NCBI GenBank assembly: GCA_046346665.1
Contig: JAXMHQ010000013.1
Location: forward strand, 1-64,000
Direction of reading: 5' to 3'
DNA length: 64,000 bases
From: JAXMHQ01 sp046346665
GTDB lineage: Bacteria > Verrucomicrobiota > Verrucomicrobiia > Limisphaerales > JAXMHQ01
Of this stretch, positions 17,797 through 24,994 are shown one piece after another. How positions within the stretch are numbered: the first letter of the stretch is position 1; every line of letters begins with the position of its first letter. Position numbers and translations under genes: made by a program. Under the pieces are notes generated by a model. That model was not told where the DNA came from. It was given only the letters and a program-made list of their open reading frames with translations, and searched no databases.

Positions 17797-18870
17797 ATGA
17801 AGCCCGGTCCTGGAAAAGCCAGAAGCATCGTCGTCGCTCTGCTCGACTGGTTCCAGTCCAGCGCCCGGGAGCTGCCGTGGCGGCGCACGCGTGATCCCTA
17901 CGGGATCTGGGTTTCGGAAATCATGCTCCAGCAAACCCAGGTGGCCACGGTGGTGCCCTACTGGGAACGCTGGATGCGGGAGTTGCCGACAATCCAGGCC
18001 CTGGCCAAGGCTTCGCCTGCACGCGTGCACAAGCTGTGGGAGGGACTCGGCTACTATTCGCGCGTCCGCAATCTTCAAAAAGCCGCCCAAACCGTTGTTG
18101 CCAGCCACGACGCCAAGTTCCCGTCCGAATTCCAGCAGGTGCTGGCCCTCCCAGGCATCGGCCGCTACACCGCGGGGGCCATTTGCAGCATCGCTTTCAA
18201 TCAGCCCACGCCGATTCTCGACGGCAATGTGATTCGCGTGCTGACCCGGCTGTTTGCAATTCCGGGAAATCCTCGCGCTCCTGAAATCAATTCCCAACTC
18301 TGGAGCCTGGCGGAGAAACTCGTCCGGCTGGCCGCAACCGCAGGCAAGCCGCGGTCCAGCGGCAAGCTCAACGAATCCCTGATGGAACTCGGCGCACTGA
18401 TCTGCACGCCGCGCGATCCCGACTGCGTTCATTGCCCCGTCCGAATCCACTGCTCCGCGCGGCGCCAGGACCGTGCGGCTGCATTTCCCCAGCTGCCCAG
18501 GCGCCGAAAATCCGTGCAGCGCCGCGTCGCCGCATTCATCGTTCGCGACGGAAGCCGGGTCCTGGTGCGGCAGCGCCCGGCCGGCGGAGTGAACGCTCAA
18601 CTCTGGGAATTTCCAAACGCAGAACTGGGCGCCGGGCCGGAATCGGCTGCACGCGCGGCAGGAACCCTGGGGTTCACTCTCGCCGAGTCCGACCCGGTCT
18701 GCACCATCCGTCATTCCATCACGCATCACCGGATCACGCTGCAGGTTTACCACGCGCGCGCACTGGGCCGGCCAAAAACCAACGATGGCCAATGGCTGAC
18801 CGCCCCCGAATTGCAGAAGCTCGCCTTCCCAAGCGCCCACCGCCGCCTCCTCGAATTCCTGACCTCTTAA
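17797..18870 (+). CDS. mutY: Adenine DNA glycosylase MutY
   Basis: The 357-residue protein excises adenine opposite 8-oxoguanine. Start ATG 17797 is chosen because the MutY fold begins just after it; the frame is open to 17737 with no homology-like content. Visible features are LPWRRTRDPYGIWVSEIMLQ with catalytic Glu41, the helix-hairpin-helix LPGIGRYTAGAI (residues 118-129), Asp142, and the iron-sulfur cluster Cys203-X6-Cys210-X2-Cys213-X5-Cys219. The C-terminal NUDIX-like domain that reads 8-oxoG starts near 245 (RRVAAFIVRDGSRVLVRQR). All expected residues are present and the length is normal. Confidence 0.95.
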   Translation: MKPGPGKARSIVVALLDWFQSSARELPWRRTRDPYGIWVSEIMLQQTQVATVVPYWERWMRELPTIQALAKASPARVHKLWEGLGYYSRVRNLQKAAQTVVASHDAKFPSEFQQVLALPGIGRYTAGAICSIAFNQPTPILDGNVIRVLTRLFAIPGNPRAPEINSQLWSLAEKLVRLAATAGKPRSSGKLNESLMELGALICTPRDPDCVHCPVRIHCSARRQDRAAAFPQLPRRRKSVQRRVAAFIVRDGSRVLVRQRPAGGVNAQLWEFPNAELGAGPESAARAAGTLGFTLAESDPVCTIRHSITHHRITLQVYHARALGRPKTNDGQWLTAPELQKLAFPSAHRRLLEFLTS

Positions 18871-18875
18871 CCTCC

Positions 18876-18966
18876 CGGAAGGGGTCAGTCCTATAATTGT
18901 GAATTTTGGGTTCGGTTGCGCCATTTTGCCCCAAAGATTCACAATTATAGGACTGACCCCTTCGGG
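18876..18966. repeat. REP-like inverted repeat with GGGGTCAGTCC ends
   Basis: The arms 18876-18910 and 18929-18966 are almost perfect reverse complements (AAGGGGTCAGTCCTATAATT ... continuing to TTGTGAAT), with an 18-base GC-rich centre. GGGGTCAGTCC termini are typical of REP/BIME-type elements moved by REP-associated tyrosine transposases. A second member is at 38153-38258. No transposase gene is in the window. Confidence 0.75.
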
Positions 18967-19018
18967 CTGGCAGGAAAAGCTCGCGCAAATCAGGCTGGGG
19001 CGCTACATCATCGTCTGC

Positions 19019-19918
19019 ATGAACCGCGAGATTTCGCGACGCTCGGCTCTGCGGACGATCGCCGGCGGCACGGCTGCGCTGGCCGCTGCAGCGCTTCCGT
19101 CGCCGGCCGCTGCCGCGGAAAAACCGGCTGTTCCCGCGCTCCGCGGCTATATCCATCCTTCTGTCTGCCGCTGGTGTTACGAAAAAATCCCGCTGCCGGA
19201 TTTTTGCGCGGCCATACGTGGCATGGGCCTGGAAGCGATAGATCTCGTCGAAGTCAAGGATCTGCCCGTGGTTCACGAGCACGGGCTGCGCTGCGCCATG
19301 CTCACGGGGGTTCCCGGAGGAATTCCCGACGGGCTCAATCAGCCGTCGAACCACGACCGCATCGCGGCATGGATGGAGCAATCGATCCCGGCCGCGGCCC
19401 GGTCGGGAACACCCAACATCATTTGTTTTTCCGGCAATCGCTGGGGCATGGCGGACGACGCGGGGCTGGATCACTGCGCGGAGGGCTTAAAGCGGTTCCT
19501 TCCGCTGGCGGAAAAGCAGCGCGTCACGATCTGCCTGGAACTGCTGAACAGCCGGGTGAATCATCCGGATTACATGGCGGATCATTCCGCCTGGGGCGTG
19601 GAACTGGTGAAGCGGGTCGGGTCCGACCGGTTCAAGCTGCTTTACGACATTTACCACATGCAGATCATGGAGGGTGACCTGATTGCCACGATCCGTACGC
19701 ATGCTGATTGCATTGCGCACTATCATACCGGCGGGGTTCCGGGCCGGGGCGAGATCGATGCCACGCAGGAGATTAATTATCCTGCGGTGATGCAGGCGAT
19801 CCTGGCGGCGGGATTCCGGGGTTTCGTGGCGCAGGAGTTTGTGCCGAAGAAGCCGGATGCGCTCGCCTCGTTGCGGGAAGGCGTCCTGATTTGCGACGTG
19901 GAACCAATTCACGGCTGA
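19019..19918 (+). CDS. Tat-exported sugar isomerase/epimerase-like TIM-barrel protein
   Basis: The 299-residue protein starts at ATG 19019. A twin-arginine signal follows (REISRRSALRTIAGGTAALA, then AAALPSPAAAAE), so a folded, probably metal-bearing protein is exported. The body matches the xylose-isomerase-like TIM barrel (hydroxypyruvate isomerase type). ICLELLNSRVNHPDYMAD carries a metal-ligand Glu, LLYDIYHMQIMEGD carries the Asp/His pair, HYHTGGVPGRGEID has His, and the C-terminal Glu is in FVAQEFVPKKP. The upstream open frame to 18899 is only the palindromic repeat. It begins a tight operon with the next two genes. The substrate is not evident. Confidence 0.85.
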   Translation: MNREISRRSALRTIAGGTAALAAAALPSPAAAAEKPAVPALRGYIHPSVCRWCYEKIPLPDFCAAIRGMGLEAIDLVEVKDLPVVHEHGLRCAMLTGVPGGIPDGLNQPSNHDRIAAWMEQSIPAAARSGTPNIICFSGNRWGMADDAGLDHCAEGLKRFLPLAEKQRVTICLELLNSRVNHPDYMADHSAWGVELVKRVGSDRFKLLYDIYHMQIMEGDLIATIRTHADCIAHYHTGGVPGRGEIDATQEINYPAVMQAILAAGFRGFVAQEFVPKKPDALASLREGVLICDVEPIHG

Positions 19919-19922
19919 TTTT

Positions 19923-21032
19923 ATGAACCCGTTTCCTCAACCGTTCGACCTGTCGCGGCTCAAGGTGCAGCCGCTGTCGGCCCGCGAGAGCTTGAGTTCG
20001 ATCGAAAAAATCCTCGTGGATCCGGCCCGACCGCTGCCGCCGGTAGCGGCCGGGCTGGCTTCGCTGCTTCAAGACTGTGCGGATCGCATCCGCCAGGCGC
20101 GCCGGGCGGGGGCCTCGGTGATCCTGATGTATGGGGCGCACCTGGTGAAAAACGGCGGGCACCGGCTGGTCAATGCCCTGATGGACCAGGGCTGGATCAC
20201 GCACCTCGCCACCAACGGGGCGGGAACAATTCACGACTGGGAACTTTCGTTTCTGGGCCGCACCGAGGAGAGCGTGCGGAAGAACGTTGCGACGGGCACG
20301 TTCGGCACGTGGGACGAAACCGGCCGCTGCCTGCATGTTGCGTTGCTGGCCGGGGCGCTGCGGGACGAGGGTTACGGCCGCAGCCTCGGTCGATTCATCG
20401 CGGAAGACGGCGTCACATTGCCGACAGCTGCGGAACTCGAGAAGGCGCTGCGCGATGCCCCCGCGCACCCGCTTGCGCCCGCCCGCGCCGAATTGCTCCA
20501 GGTTCTGAAATCCCAGTCCACACCCGCCGGCCGCATCCAGGTGCCGCACCCCTGGAAATCCACGGCGATTCTCGCCCGCGCCTTTCAATTGAACGTGCCG
20601 ATGACGGTGCATCCCGGCATCGGCTACGACATCATTGCCTGCCACCCGATGTTCAACGGCGCCGCCATTGGGCGCGCGGCGGCGATCGATTTCCGCCTGT
20701 TCTGCGCGTCGGTCGAACAACTCGATCGCGGCGTGGTGTTGTCCGTCGGATCCGCGATTATGGCGCCGCAGGTATTTGAGAAGAGCCTGAGCTGCGTGAA
20801 CAACCTGCGGCTGCAATCGGGCCGGTCGATCGTGAAGGACCACTCGATGTTTGTTGTCGATCTGCAGGAAGGCGGCGGCTGGGACTGGTCGAAGGGCGAA
20901 CCGCCGAAGGACAACCCGGCGTATTATCTGCGGTTCTGCAAGAGTTTTTCCCGCATGGGCGGCCGGATGGAATATCTGCCGTGCGACAACGTCGTGTTTC
21001 TGCAACACCTGCTTTCCCTGCTCCAGCCATGA
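19923..21032 (+). CDS. Conserved protein of unknown function (possible deoxyhypusine-synthase-like fold)
   Basis: The 369-residue soluble protein follows the TIM-barrel gene by four bases and overlaps the CBS gene by four (ATGA). Strong motifs include VILMYGAHLVKNGGHRLVNA, LATNGAGTIHDWELSFLGRT, TVHPGIGYDIIACHPMFN and VGSAIMAPQVFEKSL. Gly-rich turns followed by Asn/His/Asp suggest a nucleotide- or NAD-binding Rossmann-like fold, and the order is loosely reminiscent of deoxyhypusine synthase. I cannot assign a reaction. Conservation of these motifs with no signal peptide indicates a cytoplasmic enzyme. Confidence 0.7.
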   Translation: MNPFPQPFDLSRLKVQPLSARESLSSIEKILVDPARPLPPVAAGLASLLQDCADRIRQARRAGASVILMYGAHLVKNGGHRLVNALMDQGWITHLATNGAGTIHDWELSFLGRTEESVRKNVATGTFGTWDETGRCLHVALLAGALRDEGYGRSLGRFIAEDGVTLPTAAELEKALRDAPAHPLAPARAELLQVLKSQSTPAGRIQVPHPWKSTAILARAFQLNVPMTVHPGIGYDIIACHPMFNGAAIGRAAAIDFRLFCASVEQLDRGVVLSVGSAIMAPQVFEKSLSCVNNLRLQSGRSIVKDHSMFVVDLQEGGGWDWSKGEPPKDNPAYYLRFCKSFSRMGGRMEYLPCDNVVFLQHLLSLLQP

Positions 21033-21694
21033 TTGTGAGCATGTGGATGACGCGGACGGTGGCGGTGATCGACGCCGCGGCGCCGATTGCCGAAGCGGCC
21101 TCGGTGATGGCGCTGAGACGCATCCGCCGGCTGCCGGTGGTGGAACAGCGCGCCGACGGACCGCACCTGGTCGGGATCGTGTCGGCCAAGGACATCCTTC
21201 ACGCGGTGCCGCCGGACGTCAACCCGTTCGCCGTGCTCGGATTGGAAAACCGGCAGGCGCCGGAAATCGTGGGCCACATCATGTCGCAGCGCCTGGTCCT
21301 CGCCACGCCGGAGACCCCGATTGAAACCGCCGCGACATTGATGACCGAGAACAAGATTGGCGCGCTGCCGGTCGTCCGCACCGGCACATCCACGCTGGTC
21401 GGGCTGATCACCGAATCGGACATCTTCCGGGCGTTCGTGAGTTTTTTTGCATCCGATCAACCGGGCGCTCGCATCACGTTTGACATCTCGGGCGGCGAAG
21501 ATGTGTTCCGCCTGGTGCAGCAGGCGGCCCACCGCCATCACGTGCGCGTCGTCAGCCTCATCACCTCCCGACAGGAAGATCGCCCGGTCTGCGTCGTTCG
21601 CATCGCCGGCCAGGATGTGGACGGGATGCTGGATGAAATCTGGGGCTCCGGCCACCGCGTGCTCAACGTGCTGAGGTTTGGGGAGAAGGGTTGA
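21029..21694 (+). CDS. CBS-pair protein with C-terminal ACT-like domain
   Basis: The 221-residue protein starts at ATG 21029, overlapping the previous stop. Two CBS motifs (residues about 5-60, MWMTRTVAVIDAAAPIAEAA; about 75-135, IMSQRLVLATPETPIETAA) form a Bateman module that binds adenine nucleotides. The last 75 residues (ITFDISGGEDVFRLVQQAA) look ACT-like, the AcuB arrangement. It probably senses energy charge or a ligand and regulates the enzyme encoded just upstream; that partner is inferred from the overlap alone. Confidence 0.85.
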   Translation: MIVSMWMTRTVAVIDAAAPIAEAASVMALRRIRRLPVVEQRADGPHLVGIVSAKDILHAVPPDVNPFAVLGLENRQAPEIVGHIMSQRLVLATPETPIETAATLMTENKIGALPVVRTGTSTLVGLITESDIFRAFVSFFASDQPGARITFDISGGEDVFRLVQQAAHRHHVRVVSLITSRQEDRPVCVVRIAGQDVDGMLDEIWGSGHRVLNVLRFGEKG

Positions 21695-21696
21695 AT

Positions 21697-21722
21697 CCGC
21701 GATCTCACGATCGCTGCTACGG
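21697..21722. repeat. Palindromic repeat CCGCGATCTCACGATCGC with CTACGG tail
   Basis: A short palindrome followed by TGCTACGG lies between convergent genes two bases after the CBS stop. The queD stop codon (21717-21719 on the minus strand) lies inside it. Related copies are at 12371-12396, 47938-47963 and 53127-53150. Confidence 0.7.
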
Positions 21723-22076
21723 GGAACCCCGGTACACACACCGCGCCGTGCACGTTTCCGCCACGACCACTTCTGACAGCAGCGGCAGCTTCGGTTTCAA
21801 GCGGCGCCAGATCCAGACCGCAATGTTTTCGCTCGTGGGATTTTCCAGGCCGTCCACCTCGTTGAGGTAGCGGTGATCGAGTTTTTCCCAGAGCGGCCGG
21901 AAGGCCGCGCTGATGTCGGCGTAATCCATCACCCATCCGAGGCGCGGGTCGCAGTCGCCGCGCACGACGATTTCCACCTGGAAACTGTGCCCGTGCAGCC
22001 GGCGGCACTTGTGATTTTTCGGCAGTCGCGGCAGCAGGTGCGCCGCTTCAAATTGAAATGTTTTTCTTAGTTCCAT
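21717..22076 (-). CDS. queD: 6-carboxy-tetrahydropterin synthase (QueD/PTPS family)
   Basis: The 119-residue protein has the normal size for QueD. Zinc ligands are His13 (FEAAHLL), His28 and His30 (LHGHSF), and catalytic Cys24 lies four residues before the HGH motif, the spacing typical of QueD. DYADI, LDHRYLNEV and NPTSENIAVWIW are also conserved. It converts dihydroneopterin triphosphate to 6-carboxy-tetrahydropterin in queuosine/deazaguanine synthesis; no other que gene is in the window. ATG 22076 is preferred over a GTG six bases earlier. Confidence 0.92.
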   Translation of the reverse strand: MELRKTFQFEAAHLLPRLPKNHKCRRLHGHSFQVEIVVRGDCDPRLGWVMDYADISAAFRPLWEKLDHRYLNEVDGLENPTSENIAVWIWRRLKPKLPLLSEVVVAETCTARCVYRGSP

Positions 22077-22087
22077 GTTCACTCAAA

Positions 22088-22184
22088 GGTGGGGCGAGAC
22101 TCCGTCGAGCCCTCTCTGGGATTTCAAATTTGAAATTTGAGATTTCAAATCCAGAAGCGGGGCTCGCCGGAGTCCCGCCCCACC
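22088..22184. repeat. Paired GGGGCGAGACTCC repeats forming a 97-base hairpin
   Basis: A direct copy of the 25-base core (22088-22112) and an inverted copy (22160-22184, reading GGGCTCGCCGGAGTCCCG) flank an AT-rich centre. The centre is itself palindromic (ATTTCAAATTTGAAATTTGA, then GATTTCAAAT). This is the only place in the window with both arms, so it may be the complete form of the family. It sits 11 bases upstream of queD and 19 bases downstream of the luxC-like stop. Confidence 0.8.
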
Positions 22185-22203
22185 CTTCTGTATTCTGTCT
22201 TCT

Positions 22204-23571
22204 TCATTCGTTTTCGACATCCGTCCAGATCACGAGGTCTCCCAGCGCCGGCCTTCCATCATGCCGCCAGGTGAGCGGCGGTTGTTGCATCCGGCCCAGC
22301 GGACAAACGCGCGTTGCACCCCAGCGCGCCAGGCGCCGGGCCATTTCCTCGCGCTGTTCCGCCGGCGCGGCCAACCCGACAGTGGAGACCTTTCCGCGGA
22401 TTGCGTCGGCCCCGCGGAGGGCTTCGTCGAGATCGACGACGCCTTTCACGTAAATGAAGCGGTTCAGGCAGGACGCCTGGAACCGGGCGTCGGCCTCGTA
22501 AACCACGGTCCAGGCGGTGGAACCCGGGCTTTGCCAGGACCGGGTATCGGGCGAGTGGGCGGCGCGCACTTCGTAGAACGAGCGGCGGGACGCGATGGCG
22601 GCGGCTTCCTCCGGGCTGAGGGTCCCGCGCGGCTGCAGGGCTTCGCGCCGGTCGAGCTCGGCCGCGAGCATTTCGGCGAACAACTCCGCCGTGACGCTGC
22701 CGCCGTGTTCCACATAAATCACGTGAGGCGACAGGCAGCCCTGCTGGTCCCAGGCGGCCACGTCCGCCGCGGCATGGGCCACGGTCTTCTTGGCCTGGAA
22801 GCCCGAGAGCGATCCGGCGGCCGCGTAGCCGAAGCTCACCTTGTGCCCGTAGCCCAGGAACCGCACCCGCGTCGGCAGAACACGGCGCACCGCCGCCAGG
22901 GTTTCATCGGAACCGGTCGCGGTCACCAGGTCCGCCTCGTCGAACAGCGCCTGTTCAAGCCCGGTTTCCTGGCCGCCCCGCCACTCCGCGATTTCCAGGC
23001 ACGCGCCCAGTTTGGGTTCGGCGTCGTAAATCGAATGCGCGAACAATCGCGGCAGCAGCGACGTCCCGGAGGCGCACTTCACAAACTGCGCGGACCGCGT
23101 CAGCAATCCCGTCGCGAGGCTCATCCAGGCGGGGTCCGGCAAATTGCCGGCCGCGATGTGCACGGCCAGTTCGGGGCCGGTGGCGATGGAACCGCGCCCC
23201 TGCCGCTGCTCCGCGGGATCCGAGGCCACTTCATCCAGGCGTTTGGAATGACCGAGTTCCTGTGTCAGCAGCGCGTTGACATTCTCGGGCGTCCAGCGCC
23301 GGAAAAAGGAATCGATCCCGGCCTCCAAAGTGGCTCGCGAAAACCGGGTGGCGGCCGGCCCGAGCTCCAGGGCGAGGTTCCGGAACGGCGACGCCGCATC
23401 GAGCCACGACTCCGCCACGCCGCACAGAATGTCCGCCATCTCGCGCGTGGAGCGGTGGGCCACGTACTTCTCACGGTTCCGTTTCAGTGTCTGGCAGGCT
23501 TCCGAGACCATGGCGGCCGTGAGCGAGGCCCCGGGCGGCAGGTCGGCGATGAAATAGTTCGGCAGGTTCAT
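22204..23571 (-). CDS. LuxC-like acyl-CoA reductase
   Basis: The 455-residue protein belongs to the aldehyde-dehydrogenase-like LuxC family, which reduces activated fatty acyl groups to aldehydes with NADPH. The catalytic cysteine is Cys279 in AWDQQGCLSPHVIYVE. The nucleotide-binding region includes VHIAAGNLPDPAW and VTATGSDETLAAVR, and GYGHKVSFGYA is a typical LuxC stretch. It lies six bases downstream of a LuxE-like acyl-protein synthetase on the same strand, so the two form a fatty acid reductase pair. No luciferase (luxAB) or LuxD is nearby, so the aldehyde presumably feeds another product. Confidence 0.9.
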   Translation of the reverse strand: MNLPNYFIADLPPGASLTAAMVSEACQTLKRNREKYVAHRSTREMADILCGVAESWLDAASPFRNLALELGPAATRFSRATLEAGIDSFFRRWTPENVNALLTQELGHSKRLDEVASDPAEQRQGRGSIATGPELAVHIAAGNLPDPAWMSLATGLLTRSAQFVKCASGTSLLPRLFAHSIYDAEPKLGACLEIAEWRGGQETGLEQALFDEADLVTATGSDETLAAVRRVLPTRVRFLGYGHKVSFGYAAAGSLSGFQAKKTVAHAAADVAAWDQQGCLSPHVIYVEHGGSVTAELFAEMLAAELDRREALQPRGTLSPEEAAAIASRRSFYEVRAAHSPDTRSWQSPGSTAWTVVYEADARFQASCLNRFIYVKGVVDLDEALRGADAIRGKVSTVGLAAPAEQREEMARRLARWGATRVCPLGRMQQPPLTWRHDGRPALGDLVIWTDVENE

Positions 23572-23577
23572 GGCGTT

Positions 23578-24702
23578 TCAGGATTTCCCGGGCGCGGCGG
23601 CCGGCATGAGGGAACACCCGCGCGCCTCGGCGCCGGTGGCGCGGCCGAGCAGCTCAAAACCCGCGCCGCGCCGGACGGCGAGGTCCTCGGTTTGCAGCGC
23701 CATTGCCGAAAACACGTTGGCCAGGTCGAAAATTTGAAGCAAACCCGTTTCGCCGTCCGCGGCCTCGCGCCCCGTTTCAGGCGACACCACGCGTGCGCGG
23801 GCCCAGGGTGGAAAGTGGAACACGGCGCCGGCAGTTTCCGTGCGGGCATAAGCCTGTGAACTTAATTCGCTCATGCCGTATTCCGAAAGGATCGCGCCGT
23901 CCGTCAGGCCCAGCGATCCGGAAATCCAGCGGTGCAATTCCGCGCGGGGGATCGCGCGCGACCGGCCCTTGTAGCCGCCTGTTTCCATCACCCACGACCC
24001 CGCCGGCAATGGCCATCGCTTCTGGCCCAGTTCATCGAGTAATTCAACGAAGGAAAAAGCCGTGCCAAGGATCGCGAGCGGTTTGTCCTGGTCCACCGAC
24101 TGGTCGAGGGCGCGGATGGCGGAATCCAGGTTCAACCGCCAGCCTCCCGCGGAATCCAAACGGCCCGCAAAACAATCCGGTCCGGATCCGAGCTGGCGCC
24201 GGACGACCTCGAACATGTGACCGAGCGAGGAGTTCGGAATCGCGTCCGGCGGCGGAGTCAATGCCAGGAGTTTGCATCTCCCGGGGATCTGGTTTTGAAA
24301 CCAGGTCCAAAGCGATGCTTCATAAAGGGCCAGTGATTCCTCGGAATGGAGATGCCTGCTGGGCGTATGGCCGGTGGTTCCGCTGGAGTGAAAAACGCGT
24401 GAACGCTCCCCCGCCGGCAGGCATGTCACGTCGAAGTCCTTGAATGCCCGCGTCGGGAGCGCGGGAATTTCCGACCAATGCACGAGGGCCTGGGGCCGGA
24501 TTCCGCGTGCGTCGCAGAGTTTTTGGAAAACCGGGTTGTGACGGTATTGAATCGCGGCCAGAACCAGGGCCATGCCATTGAACTCGGAATCCTGGTGCCG
24601 GGCCCAGTCTGCCGGGTCGACGTCGGAAGGCGCGGATTCGCCCGCGGCAATGGCCATGTAATCGCGCACTCGCGCGGCGAAGATCGACAGGTCGGAACTC
24701 AT
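23578..24702 (-). CDS. LuxE-like acyl-protein synthetase
   Basis: The 374-residue protein matches the LuxE/acyl-protein synthetase family of adenylating enzymes. These activate a fatty acid with ATP and pass it via a cysteine to LuxC. Visible parts are RVFHSSGTTGHTPSRH (the ATP-binding loop), VMETGGYKGRSRAI, ILSEYGMSELSSQAY and TGLLQIFDLANV. Start ATG 24702 is chosen since the frame beyond it (to 24747) is Cys/Gly-rich noise. It is immediately upstream of luxC. The 245 bases between it and the divergent protease hold no gene. Confidence 0.9.
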   Translation of the reverse strand: MSSDLSIFAARVRDYMAIAAGESAPSDVDPADWARHQDSEFNGMALVLAAIQYRHNPVFQKLCDARGIRPQALVHWSEIPALPTRAFKDFDVTCLPAGERSRVFHSSGTTGHTPSRHLHSEESLALYEASLWTWFQNQIPGRCKLLALTPPPDAIPNSSLGHMFEVVRRQLGSGPDCFAGRLDSAGGWRLNLDSAIRALDQSVDQDKPLAILGTAFSFVELLDELGQKRWPLPAGSWVMETGGYKGRSRAIPRAELHRWISGSLGLTDGAILSEYGMSELSSQAYARTETAGAVFHFPPWARARVVSPETGREAADGETGLLQIFDLANVFSAMALQTEDLAVRRGAGFELLGRATGAEARGCSLMPAAAPGKS

Positions 24703-24937
24703 GCGGTTTTTTTGTCCGGCTGGTTTTCCGCAACAGCCAGGGCACAAAGTCTAGCCCCGATCCGGCGCCTCGCAAGAACGAATCCGGCGGAAACGGGGAC
24801 CACCGGGCGCAAACTTTCTGCTTCCCATAAACCGGGCCTCGGCTACTCTCGAATTCGGAGTTTGGAAATTTGGACGGATCGGTTCCCGGGACAACGCCGG
24901 CGAACCGGGCGTGATCGCAAGTTCCAGTTCATGACAC

Positions 24938-24950
24938 AAGGAGAAGCATG
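24938..24950 (+). promoter_or_regulatory. Shine-Dalgarno and ATG of the M6 protease, out of frame with the body
   Basis: AAGGAG (24938-24943) lies four bases before ATG 24948, one of the clearest ribosome sites in the window. That ATG opens a frame reading MKITFIRNHSS, a typical signal-peptide n-region. The protease body is in the next frame, where the hydrophobic stretch GLLVACGWTAIPF occurs. A one-base indel near 24980-24990 would join them. Confidence 0.6.
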
Positions 24951-24994
24951 AAAATCACATTCATTCGGAATCATTCGAGCCGGCCGGCCTGCTG

